A stretch of 64,000 nt of DNA from Megalopta genalis (GCF_051020955.1 NW_027476188.1:62001-126000), one strand, 5' to 3'; shown: positions 22,065 to 34,536, numbered from the stretch's first letter. Numbers and translations are program-made. The notes: a model not told the origin generated them from the letters alone.

Positions 22065-24353
22065 TAACCTTGTACATGATCGTATGCAGAAAGTTCCTTC
22101 ATTTAAACGCGGCGTTGAAAAGATTAGCAGAGTGATTATATGAATAGAAATAGAAACGTGATAGACAGAAATAAAGTAGAAATAAAGTAGAAATAAAATG
22201 AGAAAATGCTATTGTAACTAAGACAATTTACAGGTTCCCTCGCGTTTGAAAAGTGTGCGCATGCCATAAAGGCATAAAGATCCGCGGTCCAGTTGTAAGA
22301 TGAAATATGAGCTCGTTTATATTGGCTCCGATTACGGTTTCTGTAGATGCCAATTATTACATCGGGACTCTATATCGATTCCATATCGGATTAAACATTC
22401 TATCTTCCAGTTCGGTTCTTTCCGCGTGAAACGAACTGTAACGAAGGAAATTAGCTTTCGCGTGCTAGTTTCATTTAACGCATTAATTTATAAACAGAAG
22501 GGGGAGCGCAGCTTAAAATTATTGAGTCGGAGCAATTTCGATTCGAAAGAGAATTATAATCCACAAAGGTGGGAACGGTTATTTTCTGGATTCCGGTTCA
22601 TTTTGTTCCCGCATCGTTCAGAACGGAATTCAAACGTGATTGGCAATACAGTAATTACTCATTGGAGTTACAATAAAATTACAAGAGACGATAAGCGATG
22701 ATAATTAACAAAGTTAATCGTTGAACAGAACCGGCGACGCATTATCGCTGCGACGAACAAAAATATTCTACGGTCGACCGCCAGAACCGTTGCAAAATTG
22801 ATAAATATAATGTTGCATTTACATCAAAATGTAAATGGAGAGACAGGTCAAAATATTTTGCACGCGTCGTCGTAAACATGTCACCAGGGTTCTTTCTATC
22901 TTTCACGTCGAATCGAAAATAGCAATGATTTTTGCAAAATGCGTAAAGAGCGAAACAATATATTAAGAGCATATACCGTAAATGAGCATATAACGTAATG
23001 TTGTTCTACTTGTTGCAACGTATTTATAATGACGAAACAATTTCGTGGTTAAACATTTGTATATTTTATTAAATTGAATCAAAAATATTATAAAATATTA
23101 AATTCAGTTCTATGGAAAAATGCAGCTACTTATTTCTTGAAAGCGATATTATTCTTTAATTTTCATTTGATTCCAGCGATCGTCGTTATTCGATCATTTC
23201 GCGACAATTAAATATTCGCGCGAGTCGAATTATTTTCCCATTAACGTTCCCGAAGCAAGTATGTCATTCCCGTATACACCGTGCCTCGGGAAGCCCGGAT
23301 TGCTTTAACGTGCCATTTCTTTACGTGAAGTTATTACGAAAAAACTGAGTGTGCCTTTTTGAAGCACTATAAATCTCTGTCCGTGTGAGCAGAACAGTAA
23401 AACGGCCCTCTATCAACGATTAATTGCAATAATGGCGTGTCGAGTGTAAGAGATTTTGCCGGAATCTGTGCTGTACCTGCGAGAAGATTAAATGACAATC
23501 CCCGGTTGATTAGGTCCAAAATATTGCAACGAAGTTTACATTTTGTCACAATTATGCCTTATCAATGAACAGTCGAGCCGACTCTCATCGCTACTCCGAG
23601 AAGAAATATTTCCAGTATTCCGATAAATCCTGGCCCGCGAAGGTTTACCAACCATTAATAACGGTACTAATCACTGCTCCCGCAGACTCTATCGCGTTGC
23701 CGAAAAGTGAAGGATGGTGTAGCCCCTGTAAGCTCGGCAAATGGAGGCACGTACTACACAATCGTGTTTACTATCTAGGTTGGATCACGATTTCGCGCAT
23801 GAATCGCAGCATCTGGCGCATTTTAAATGCGGATCACTAATCTAGCTGGGCATGCGAATTCATGGTAATTAATTTTCGATTATACAAACATAGCCGGCAT
23901 ACGGGCCGGCGCAATGGCAGGCTTACATCCCGCGCGAGTCTCTGCCCTCGGAGGAATCATCGGACCGCGCATATTTGTGAATATTCAGCCGGCGCGATGC
24001 GCGCGGTCAATCGATAATAGGAAACAGGCACGAGAACGGCTTTCCGTGTGGATATCAATCCGTCGCGGCCACGCAAATATTTATCAGAATTGCCTAGTAA
24101 AATAAATTCCGGCGCCGGACCGTGCACACATGCGTCACCGACTACCGAACCGCCATAAATCCGTAGCTCTCATCGTCCAAGTATCAACCATTCACGGTGT
24201 TCGGGTTAACGACACGGCGAAAGAATCGTTCGGACGGCAAACCGTCGGCTGAAATATTCTATGGATCGTGCCGTGTACGCTCGTTTTTATAATCGGCTTC
24301 GAATACTCGATGTAGCGTCTTCGTTTGCAGTAGCAACGGACCACGTTTCTTTT
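22065..24353. other. Gene-free
   Basis: The 133-codon ORF at 22300-22701 has no recognisable features. 22271-22292 carries the dispersed word GGCATAAAGATCCGCGGTCC. 23880-24350 is CpG-richer but shows no domain or exon. Confidence 0.5.
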
Positions 24354-24355
24354 TA

Positions 24356-24895
24356 TTGGGTCTTCCGGAAAGTTCTGTCCGATAGTGTCACTTCAAGTTT
24401 CAATCCATATGCACATGTTGATTTGAGACATATATGACTATCTCTCATTATCATTGCATTTACACACATGTACTCTCCTAAATAAACTGAAACAAAGATG
24501 TCTCATGTCATTATTAAGCGAGACGCGATCGTGAAAACATGGCTACCGATGATACTGCCAGACCACATGCTGCTTTGGCGACTCGTTAGAAAATCGCAGA
24601 GCTAGGCAAATTCTGTCACATCTACCATACTCCCCAGACCTAGCACCCTCTGATTGTCACTTGTTTCTCTCTTTGCAAAACTTTTTACAGGAAAAAAATT
24701 CAAAAATGTAGCTGATGTCAACCAAGCACTAGTTGAGTTCTTCGCCTCTAAAAATAAATCATTTTTCAAAACTGGCATTTACAAGTTGCCATCGCGCTGG
24801 CAAGAAGTCATAAGTAACGATGGAAAGTATATTCTACAACTTTCCGGTAGACCTAATAATCATTTCGCGCGAACTTGTTAGACGTTTTACGACCG
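24356..24895 (+). pseudogene. mariner transposase relic (D34D type), internally deleted
   Basis: A TA dinucleotide (24354-24355) is followed by TTGGGTCTTCCGGAAAGTTC, a plausible mariner end. Downstream, decayed transposase text includes DTARPHAALATR (second catalytic Asp codon at 24551) and PYSPDLAPSDCHL (third Asp codon at 24652). Their spacing of 101 nt fits D34D with a 1-base indel. The C-terminus then runs open (24654-24881: KKFKNVADVNQALVEFFASK ... SRWQEVISNDGKYI). The N-terminal half, with the DNA-binding domain and first Asp, is almost all deleted. I did not find a matching right-hand inverted repeat. The family is certain; the copy is dead. Confidence 0.9.
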
Positions 24896-26037
24896 TTTCG
24901 AATTCAGATCGATAGTTTCACGATATTTTTGTGACTGAGAACGATAATAGGATAGTTTAAAAAGATTCGCGCGTTATTTGTACCTAAGTAAAGTTATCGA
25001 CGAAGATACTTTGTTGTAAGACGTGTTTTCTGAGAGATATTTATTTCGCATAAAAATCTGCAAACATTGTATGCGTGCGAGAAGCGTTCTCCTACATTTT
25101 TTTTCTCCTCAGACACATCTAAATCGTACATCATGTATAAACACATTGTGTAACGCGAAACACAGCGTAAATCGCCTGTCCGCCGGAATGCATGCCGGTT
25201 ACACGTCCCCGTAAAAATACGAGATATACGGAAAGATACAAATTGCGCTGCCCTGTTTCTCGGTGGATTAATCGCAAAGAGTCGGCGTAATGCGCGGATA
25301 TGACTCGTGTAGCCGTTACAGCTGCACGGCACGTAGTTTCCGAGTAAATCGAGTTTTAATGTTCGAACATGAGCTTTTTTCTTTTTTCTTTTGTCATTCC
25401 AAGCAATAGCAAAATCATTTAAATAAAATTCGAGTCGATTGGTCCAGTTCTAAAAAAGTTATTGTGTTTTAAATGTTGTACGAACGTTAATGGCGATACA
25501 GTGACTGCCGTTAATGTTTGGAGAACTCTTCCGAAAGTTCTGATTGTTCTGATTGTCGTGAATGTTCTACACCAGACGTCTTTAAGACGTCTTAAAGACG
25601 TCTCTGTGCTTTTCTGGGCTGGAGTCCACTTGTACACCATTTTTCATGGACACTCTGTATGTACGTATGAAATGCGGATAAGTGAACTTTCATTTTGTCG
25701 GTGTAGAGATCTGCTATAGTTGTTCTTTACTCGCATTGGCTGCAGAGATCGTCAAATATGATGCCAAGTTATTCTTAGTTACGTCATATTAGAACTAATT
25801 AGAAAAAAAAATTGTTACTATAGAAGCAGCTGGTCAAAATACAACTATACAAGATACAATTTATTATTAATAGTCCTATGATAAACCTAAAAAAATATTG
25901 CTACTATTAAAGAAACTGGTCAAGATACATCAAAAAATTAAAAGTTATATACACTTACTTAACTAAATAATAATAATAATATTTATTTGCTGAAAGGAGC
26001 AAATGTCAGGTTAAACAATTTATTAATACAAAAAACA
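24896..26037. other. Gene-free, with a 30-bp palindrome and small repeats
   Basis: 25800-25945 contains two related ~95-bp segments (ACTATAGAAGCAGCTGGTCA and ACTATTAAAGAAACTGGTCA). The 85-codon ORF at 25462-25719 has no recognised features. Confidence 0.55.
25574..25603. repeat. Perfect 30-bp palindrome made of three AGACGTCT octamers
   Basis: AGACGTCT-TTA-AGACGTCT-TAA-AGACGTCT. Each octamer is self-complementary and the whole is a perfect palindrome. It lies in non-coding sequence. Confidence 0.95.
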
Positions 26038-26433
26038 CTACAATATAATAGACCTGCCACGCATTCGAGCACACGTCGAATTTGTCAAAGCTGGCCGAGC
26101 TTGTACATGAGGTGCGACCATTCTCACCTGAGTAGGAAATGGAACTGCTCTATGTACCGTCGCCCTCGGTTCTTTAACAGCAGCCGCAGCAAAACGTTCT
26201 CTCTTTCTCTGCACTATGCGCTGCTTGTAGTGTCTCGCGGTTCGTCTGAGTATAGGATCATCCTTACAGACATTCAACCACTTACCTGACACTCGAGCAG
26301 CGCAAAGCAGAGATCGAGGATCCAACGTGCGTACGATCAACTACGACACCTCCGGCGGAAGTTCGGAAATAAAATCCACCTTGGTAGGGTCGAGCCATCC
26401 GACCACATTAAGGAATTTCCTGAAGTACTCCAT
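26038..26433 (-). pseudogene. F-box protein pseudogene 1
   Basis: Reading the minus strand from ATG at 26433, a 131-codon frame starts MEYFRKF and contains VDFISELPPEVS, then an in-frame TAG (codon 31, 26341-26343), then LIVRTLDPRSLLCAARVSGKW and LNVCKDDPILRRTARHYKQR. The pattern (LP-x-E, LDPRSLL, A-x-VS-x-x-W, DDPxL) is that of an F-box, the segment that binds Skp1 in SCF ubiquitin ligases. A basic tail ends at TAG 26038-26040. No substrate-binding repeats (WD40, LRR) follow, so it is shorter than usual F-box proteins. A TATATA run about 25 bases upstream of the ATG could be a promoter remnant. A second copy lies at 28157-28671 on the same strand. The stop could in principle be read through or be an assembly error. 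Confidence 0.75.
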
Positions 26434-28156
26434 GTTGCTGATGCAGATACAAGGCGTATATATAGGTACATATATATCCCTGGTCACGCTTCACGCTTCG
26501 CGTGGTGGACTGGACATACACTTTCCACATAATTCTATCGAATTGTACTTAATTTAGGAGAAACTTGCATTCAGGCATACTGTGAAATGAGAATGCAATT
26601 TTTGCAGGGTTACTGTTACTATTGGTAAAAAGTATTCTATTCGATAGAACGGACGTCTGGCTTTATAATTACTATAATTATACAGTGTTTAATAGCTTAT
26701 TATATTATTATAATATAGTATATTATTATATATATATAAGTATAATATATTATATTACAGTATATTATTATAATAATTATAAAGATATATATTAAATTTT
26801 ATACTAACTTTGTTTGTACATATATACAATATTATTATAATTATTATAATAATATACTGTTTAATAACTATATATATAAAGACAATATTAATATGAAATT
26901 ATATATATTTTTATAAGATACGGAATAAAGAAATTATGTGATATAGTTTCTGACGTATAAACAAAAGAGCATCGAATATTTTGTACCGTTTGCTTTATTC
27001 TTGAATCATTTTTCCATTCATTTTTTATTCGCGTCGATCAACGTTAGAAACTTTCACAGTGACAGTAATTATTTCTATGTTAAAATTAAAAATAATCTTC
27101 GTTTTCAACGAAGACTGTAATAATTTACTTCAACAATCGCGTTTAAGCATTCTGCTGAAATATTTTCCCCGAAGAGTGGTACAACATTCTGATGCATTTT
27201 GTACGTATTACTACTAAGGAGCTTATGATATCCTAAATCCGTTTTGGCAGATTTCGAGGAATTGTCGGAAGCACTGCCTTGGCTTCGTACCTCATATGTA
27301 GCGCAACTTATCGCACCTGCGCGGAGCTCAGCAGTTTCCACTGCGCCCCGACCACATAGAACTTGACCGAAGGTGAAACTCAGCTCCGTAAGTTGTGTTC
27401 TACGATTGTGGCTTCGAAGCTCTCAATATCACGAGTGCATGCGAGCTGGGACCGTGATACGTAGCTATACAAAGTCCTTATTATTTCCGGGCGTATAATT
27501 GTAGAAATGATTTCGACAGTTCCATGTCAAACATGTGGGGATATATAGAACTGACACGGAATTATTTCGTCAAGCTTGAAAAGCCGATTTTAGTTAGAAT
27601 GATCGTCATATCAAAATAAATGCATCGTGGCGTATGAAGCTTTTGCATTTTATGCAAAACTTCTGTAACAGAAATATTAAAAATAATACGAATACTTGTT
27701 CGCTGCAAGCTCGACAAATTAAAATTTTCAGTAACATTATTTTATAAAGGGTAAAATTGGTATTTTTGAACGCGTGTCCTGATTTTGTACAATATGCTAC
27801 AATAAGCTTGAAATATTCTTCCTTTTAGACAATAAATTGGAGATGATAGAAAAAGTTGTCTCGAGCAAATCAAAATAAAACTGGTGAAAAGTTCTCTTTG
27901 CTCCACGTTACGGAACAGCAAAATCTGTGTTTTTACTACAATTGAACTGATTTTTACCCATTAAAATTCACATAAACGTGCATAACAAAAATTGATTCAT
28001 TATCTTTCTGTAGCAATTCATAGATTAATTCATAATATCTTTGTAATATTGTCGCACGTTGACCAGAAAGCATTTTATAGTTGACGTAAGAAATTTCGCC
28101 TTTCTTTTACCATTTTTGTACAAAAATTCACGAAAGTTTCCATAAAGATTCGCAGT
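26434..28156. other. No confirmed gene; AT-rich core
   Basis: 26680-26930 is almost pure AT with repeated TATTATAATAATATACTGTTTA-like words. A 78-codon minus frame (27105-27341, METAELRAGAISC...) lies between the two F-box pseudogenes. I do not recognise it. A dispersed-repeat end occurs at 28141-28160. Confidence 0.5.
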
Positions 28157-28671
28157 CTACTTATTGGAACTAAATAATAAGCTTGCTACCGCAAGCTTGT
28201 CAAAATAGGATATTCTATTGTACGCCATTCTAATATATCTGCCGCGTCTTATTGCAACAGTCTTCACCCCATTCCTATTGTCAGCATGGTTTGAAAAACC
28301 TCGCGGAATTCGTCGAAATACCACCTCGGCTTTGATCCAAGCGTGAGCCGCAATTCTTTGCACTACCGCGGGATTAGGTAGATTCCTTCGAACCGTCACT
28401 CTCAGCTCCTCAATACCTTCACCAAGGAAACGTTCTTTCATTTTTCTCTCCGCGCGTTCTTTGTAACGCATTGCAGTTCGTCCCAGGTTCGGATCTGACC
28501 TACAGACATTCAACTATTCCTGCGATACTTGAGCTGCGCCGAGAAGAGGTTCAGGATCCAAATTGCGCAGAATCAGCTGTGATACTACTGCAGGGAGTTC
28601 GGAAATGAAATCTACTATTTGCGAGCTGCTGCAGTCCAATCACGCGAAGGAAAGGTCCTGAGGCATTCCAT
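28157..28671 (-). pseudogene. F-box protein pseudogene 2
   Basis: Related to 26038-26433 on the same strand. From ATG 28671 the text starts MECLR (copy 1 has MEYFR), then a frameshift. It resumes with VDFISELPAVVSQLILRNLD, PEPLLGAAQVSQE, an in-frame TAG (28514-28516), and an open 118-codon tail from LNVCRSDPNLGRTAMRYKER to 28157. The copies match strongly through the F-box and the RY/RHYKxR segment, then diverge. Copy 2 has a longer C-terminus (KTVAIRRGRYIRMAYNRISY). Two lesions make it a pseudogene in this sequence. Family membership is inferred from the F-box pattern and from agreement between the copies. Confidence 0.72.
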
Positions 28672-28882
28672 GTTGTCGCTGTTTATTCAGGATTTCGAAT
28701 GATTTGTTTTGTTAAAATCTCGAGAATTTTATACGGTCATTTTGAAACAGCCATTTTCCTTGGCACATCTGTATGTGAAAACTGAGCAATTACTAGCCTA
28801 GCAACGAATTTAAATCAGCAGACAAATTAAAAGTATTTATGAATGTCAATGTATTATAGTTTTAGCTTATTAGATTTTTTAA

Positions 28883-29098
28883 CACTAAACCTACCGAGCT
28901 CTAAAAGCGACGAATTTCTGTTGCCCTGTAAGAACGATAAAACCGAATCTATTTAGACTTCCCATAATTTTTATTACAACAAATACTCGGACTGTGAAAT
29001 TCATTTAATAATTTCTTATGAAAAAGTCTCTATAATTTCAGCAATTTTAAAATATAAAATATAAAACCGGTCATCCTGACCGTCTTGGTAGGTTTAGT
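28883..29098. mobile_element. MITE with ACTAAACCTACC ends next to TTAA
   Basis: The left end is TTAA-CACTAAACCTACC. The right end is GGTAGGTTTAGT-TTAG (29099-29102), one base from TTAA. About 216 bp lies between, with no ORF. TTAA target use suggests a piggyBac-type non-autonomous element. Confidence 0.75.
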
Positions 29099-29102
29099 TT
29101 AG

Positions 29103-29823
29103 AAAAAATGTAATCATTCGATTTCGACTCTCTTGCAATTGATACGAACAATTTTTATTTCGCGTGAAGATCCGCAGTCTAACAATAATGTACGAGCTAC
29201 AGCAAATAAAAATTCGTTTATTTTCCTGTCGTCTGGAAAGTAAACGAATCATTCTATAAATTGAATATTATTGGCATTCCTGTTTCGATGGAATTTCATC
29301 TGTTGCGCGGTAGAGCCCCGATAGTTGCACGAAAGCACATGAAAGCTGCAAGTGACCAAGTTCCTGGAATTATCGAGGCGATCAATCAACTATACGGAAT
29401 CACTCATCTCCACTATATACCATCGATGCTACTATATTAGACAACGTAGTAACTTGTGCTACGTGTTTCCCGTAATTACACAACAGCCACCGACGTATTT
29501 TGATCACATTCAACCGAGGCAAGTCACGTGCCGGTATCGAAACTGCAACTAGTGAGGTTCCAATGCAATTATGTTACAATATACAGCAGCGATTGTTTCT
29601 TTTTACACGATTCACTGCTATGTAAAAATGGAATAATAAATTATGCTGCATAAGTATCGGCGATTAGTTGTTATCAATTTCGTTTATTTATCATTTATTA
29701 CTAATTCTGTTTATACTATATGGAATATATATTATAGTGTATATTTTATGATATATATTATATAGTATAATATTATAATATTGTAATATATATAATATTT
29801 TATTATATATTATAGTATACATT
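29103..29823. other. Gene-free
   Basis: Contains a dispersed-repeat word at 29161-29181 (GAAGATCCGCAGTCTAAC) and increasingly AT-rich sequence. No recognised ORF. Confidence 0.55.
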
Positions 29824-29884
29824 TTAATTATTTCAAGTATTATTTATTATGTATTATATATATATATATATATAATACATAATA

Positions 29885-29940
<56 letters not shown>

Positions 29941-30003
29941 ATATATAATAATATTATATATATATATATAATACAAAATAAATAATACTTGAAGTAATTT
30001 ATA
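29824..30003. repeat. Large AT palindrome with (TA)n centre
   Basis: The left arm (about 29826-29875, AATTATTTCAAGTATTATTT...) and the right arm (about 29953-30000, ...AAATAATACTTGAAGTAATT) are inverted copies. Between them lies a long (TA)n run (29890-29937) and related AT words. Such sequences readily form cruciforms. Confidence 0.9.
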
Positions 30004-31568
30004 CCGTACCATTTACACTCTGCAGAAATAATGGTCAAAGTATTGCACTTTATGTTTTTTATCCAATATTTTTTAATAATGCCTTTTGTCTATATTCCTT
30101 ATAAAATATCCATTTGAACCTTGTTGTTCAGTGCAACAGTACAAACTTTTCATACAGTTTTGCATTGATTCCGAAGTGATTATCAAAAGAGTATTCATTT
30201 CGTTTCACTGATCTTGATAAAAGTTGTTGTCTCATGCGGATCAAAAGTGATGCATATTCCTGAATAAAAGTTTATACACGCGTTTCGGGCATTGCAATAT
30301 ATTCTGCAATGCTGAGCACAATAAAAGAATAACTTCAGTATTGTTTCATAACTTCTCCGTGCACCGTGTTGCGTGATTGAAATGTTTCCTAGTAAAAATA
30401 AAAATACACGTATTCCCTCTCTCCTTTGTGCACGAAGAGAGTAATTTACATATCTGCAGTTTCTCTCGTCGATTCATCGTTATAAAAAAAAAAACAAAGT
30501 TAGTAGAAGCATGGGATACAATATTTTATTAAATGCGCCACGTCCGTTGCACGAAATATGGAAAATATGGAACAAAGTAGAATCGCAAATTTTCTGATTA
30601 TTAACGGTAGGGTTTATGTGACTGTAATTAACTGCCTTCGTAAAATTAATTTAATTCCCTTTGCAGAAAATACGGAATCGTTATCGATTTATAATGTTGA
30701 TGGCACACATGTTAATAAAGAAGAAAATTTCGATTTATCCCGTTATATTTATTGACAACGTTAAACTTTCGAACATTGATCTTTGTTTTCGTTAATAACT
30801 CGTAAACGAAGCTTCGGAGAAAATTTTCGCAAAGGAAAAAGTTGCTTCAAATGACCTCAGGAACCTCCAATATCCGGATTACGAGACATATTCGGGACAC
30901 CCTGAGTGATTCAAGATTCTGGGCTCGATAGTAATATATATATATAACTTCGATATAACTTCAAGATTTAGTAGAAAATATTATCGTTACTTTCGGGCCA
31001 CTCTGTAGACACGCGAACACTCCGTAGATAGTACTGTAGTACCATTTACACGGCGGGTTCTTTCCTTAAGGCAGTTCCGGAGTAGAAACATGTCTCCGAA
31101 GGGGTGCACAGATTGTAACTCTGTAGCACGATGTGTATCGGATCTTGCTTTCATGGAGATACGGGGTTGGCCAACATCGCGACAGGATATGGTAGTTTGG
31201 TAGGTATGGCGCAGTTTAAACTCATCCATTAGTGGCTACTAGCCGGCAATGTGTTTCTAAGCAAACCGTAGAGACGAGATCCTGGAGTGGCGCAGTTTCC
31301 AGGAAACAGTCGTCCACCATAATACATTTTCTGCGACACTGCCATCGAACAAAATCTCCGCCGGCACAAATCTGGCCAACTTTCTGCGTCAACTGTTCCG
31401 TCTAGTTGCATAACAGGTTGCCCTAAACACGCTGCGATAGTATAAGAAGCCACTGTCTGATAATCACATTATCATGTTCGGCCAGAATGGTCTCTCTTCC
31501 GTCACGTAGGCAACGGAACGGAAATAATACTTCGTGACAAAATTGACGCTGCTAGTAAATTTATTTGA
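30004..31568. other. Gene-free, with a MITE fragment at 30782-30875
   Basis: 30782-30875 (GTTAATAACTCGTAAACGAAG, GGAAAAAGTTGCTTCAAATGA) matches the right arm of the MITE at 21735-22064. Two adjacent minus frames at 30987-31453 are unrecognised and separated by stops. They could be a decayed element I cannot name. Confidence 0.55.
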
Positions 31569-31572
31569 TTAA

Positions 31573-31848
31573 CCCTTAGCACTCGAGTGACTCAGAGGCA
31601 CCACTAAAATTTGTTACATCACGTTTTAAGATAATGTTTATATTAATAAAGTTTAGATTTAAAAAATTATATAATATATAATAATTATATAATAATTATA
31701 TAATAATTATATAATAACAATAACTGTTGTGTGAGTTCCAAGAATCAATTTCATATGCATAAAATGCATTTTATCGTATAAAATAAAAAATACTATAAGT
31801 GAGAAAAATGATTATATTTTCAGTTTAAATAGTTTCGAGTGCAAAGGG
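31573..31848. mobile_element. piggyBac-type MITE, TTAA-flanked
   Basis: The left boundary is TTAA (31569-31572) then CCCTTAGCACTCGA. The right boundary is TCGAGTGCAAAGGG then TTAA (31849-31852). The ends are inverted repeats with one mismatch in 14. The 276-bp interior has no ORF. Duplicated TTAA is the hallmark of piggyBac insertion. Confidence 0.88.
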
Positions 31849-31852
31849 TTAA

Positions 31853-33389
31853 CATTAGATTTACGGAACCTGTCAAAATAATGGGTCTCTAATTCTTTAA
31901 TTTACGATTATTTTTATCGTATAGAGATACATTTACGAGTTATTTATTCAATTTATATGTTACTTGCGGCAAACGTTGCAATAATATTTGTTAAAAATCA
32001 GAACAAATGTCTCATTGTTACTTTTATAAACTGATAAAACGAAGGATACAGCGACGACGAACAAAAGTTATTTTACGCCGGGTGGAACGTGTGCTCTTAT
32101 CATTAGAGCGCGGATTTTATGCATTTGTGACAAAAATGAGTAGGTCAAACGGAAAACGAAGAAGAAAAATAAATTAAACGATACAAAAATACCGTTATTT
32201 TATTTTCAACAGAATAAAATAATTCGAAAAAGAATGAAATCTCTACGTAGCTCCAAAATCTTGCAATTAATGCTGACAATTTCAATTTTTCATAAAATTT
32301 TCAGTCAATTTATCGTAGTCGTGTAACGAGTGTGCACAATTAAAATAATTAGTGAGTTTAACCAATACGCTCCACATAATTGCAAAACAGAAAAGCAAAG
32401 AATTTCGTACAATTAGATCGTTGATTATTTCCGTGCCGGTTGGTTAATTATCAAATGAATTCGTATCACACGAGTAATGCTAAGTACAATTTAATTATGT
32501 AAAATTAGTTGCATCTGTGTCCGGCGAAGCGGGCAGACATAATAATCGAGTGAAACACAGCCGGAGAAATTAATTTAATGTTGAGATAATTGATAAGAAT
32601 TTCGTCCGTTCGATGCATTCTATTTTCCCATTTTATCGGACGCTTTAAAAGTCGACGATTTCCGTTGGGTATTATCCCTTCGAGTCGGGATAACTCGGCG
32701 AAATTCCACGACTTTTACGCGACCCTTAGAAGACTCTAATCTCCGTCGTTCCGTTTCTTTTTTGACTCGGTTAACGCTGGCGAGGCGATCTTTTTTCCGC
32801 GGGTAACAGCGGCAAACGACTTCCCCGGAAACAGTTGGATTCGGTCCGTTTTACTAACAGATTCAATTAATATATCCGGCCCCTTCGGCAGCATCCAAAC
32901 GAGAGACGCTTCTGTCGCAGACAGGGGAGCGCGATTTCAGCCTGCAACATGACAATTCCAACGTAGCCGAGCTGGCCCGGGAAGAAGCACGGTACTTAAA
33001 GATTAGCATCATCGTCGTTCCACGTTTTCAGCGCTCGCGAATCCCCCTCGGCGTCTAATAACACCTTGTTACAGTTCGGTTTCCGTTATCGAGAATGTCC
33101 ACTTGCCGCATTAAAATATTTAAACGTTTAATACATTAGCGTCGAGGGAATCGGCGGAATAGACGAAGATTCAATATGGCTGACAGTGTAACGAGCGGGC
33201 TGCGGATTTTATGCGTGTGTGGCGAGAGCGATCGGCGGAATATGAAACACTAAATGCAGAGAATTTTATGCAATATTTTATTTATGCGGTATAAACATTC
33301 ACTATCTTGAGAGCAACAAACAAGAGTTAACTAGATGTTCGTTTTCATTTTTGCGATTTTTGGTACGTTGAAAGCAATCTAACAGCACT
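31853..33389. other. Gene-free, with two dispersed-repeat ends
   Basis: 32107-32126 (GCGGATTTTATGCATTTGTG) and 33199-33217 (GCTGCGGATTTTATGCGTG) are inverted forms of the word seen at 8411, 22271, 28141 and 29161. The first may pair with 32268-32315 as a decayed ~210-bp MITE. 32640-33130 is CpG-richer, without an ORF of note. Confidence 0.55.
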
Positions 33390-33735
33390 GTTAATCGGTT
33401 ACTTGTTTGTGACGAGTATACTCGTAACCTAAATTCTTGTTCTTTCTTTATGACGAATATACTCGTCGTAACATAAATTTTTGTGATTTCTTCATGACAA
33501 ACGTACTCATTGTGACATAAATTCTTGCTATTTCTTCGTGACGAGTATACTCGTCGTAACATAAATTCTTGCTAGTTCTTCGTAACGTGTATACTCGTCG
33601 TGACATAAATTTTTGCTATTTCTTCGTGACGAGAATACTCGTCGTGACATAAATTTTTGCTATTTCTTCGTGACGAGTATACTCGTCATAACAGATTATG
33701 GCCACTTCTTCATGACGAGTATACTCGTCGAAGAC
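33390..33735. repeat. ~45-bp minisatellite built on the palindrome ACGAGTATACTCGT
   Basis: About eight copies. Each has ACGAGTATACTCGT (a perfect 14-bp palindrome) or a variant, then CGTGACATAAATTTTTGC and TATTTCTTCGTG. The palindrome is the best-kept part in most units. Confidence 0.9.
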
Positions 33736-34536
33736 AGCTAACTGTTTAAAGAAGGATATATACTTCGATATTTATATCATATTTGTATTTCATAGAAGTA
33801 TTTAAACACAATATGAAGAAAATCAAACATATACAGTACAATTACAATAACTTACACCTTTCAAAGGGACTGCAACGATTTATTTTACCGAACATTGATC
33901 TTCATTCGTTCGCCATTTTGTTAAGCTTTTTCGCAAGCTTGACAGGAGATCTCGCTAATTCAGTACCAAAAATTCAAACAATTTCCGTATTTTAAGAACT
34001 TTTGTCTTTTGCATGTTTTATTTTAACAAATAAACAATCAATTTCAATTTAAATATAAAAATGTGTTAGACCTTATTCGACAAACATGAAGTTAATTATG
34101 ATCCTTGAGCGTTAGATACAATACTTGACAAGTTTCATATATCCAAAGTAATATGTAATAATATTGTACAATATATTGTACATGTAATATTAATTTTGTA
34201 ATAATATATTACAAATTATATTGTTAATAAACCCATAGGGTGTTTAACAGCTTAATAAAAAAAAGAAGTTAATTACGTTCGAATATAAACAAAACACAAA
34301 GTAATTTACTACCACTCAGTAACTGGCCCCACCACCCTGCGCAGGTCCAACAGCCTGCCGTCGAGCTCGCAAAAACGGAGTTCTACAGGTAATGAAAATC
34401 GAGAAACTCGCCAAAGTAAATTTTCTCCGTTAACAACATCATTACAAGCTAAGATAAGAAGCCGTTTCCGACTAGTGATCCTTTTCCACGTAGATTCATA
34501 GCTCGGTCGAGCGCGCCCGGACTATAGATTCAATTA
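33736..34536. other. Gene-free
   Basis: AT-rich to about 34290 (repeated ATATTGTACAATATATTGTA-like words), then CpG-richer sequence leading into the LINE fragment. No recognised ORF. Confidence 0.5.

Noticed and set aside
30987..31453. Two adjacent minus-strand ORFs as a possible transposase
   Set aside because: Translated all plausible frames and found no DDE/D motif, DNA-binding domain or flanking inverted repeats.
33390..33735. Possible CRISPR array (palindromic repeats at regular spacing)
   Set aside because: The linkers are themselves repeated, so there are no unique spacers, and the context is eukaryotic. It is a minisatellite.
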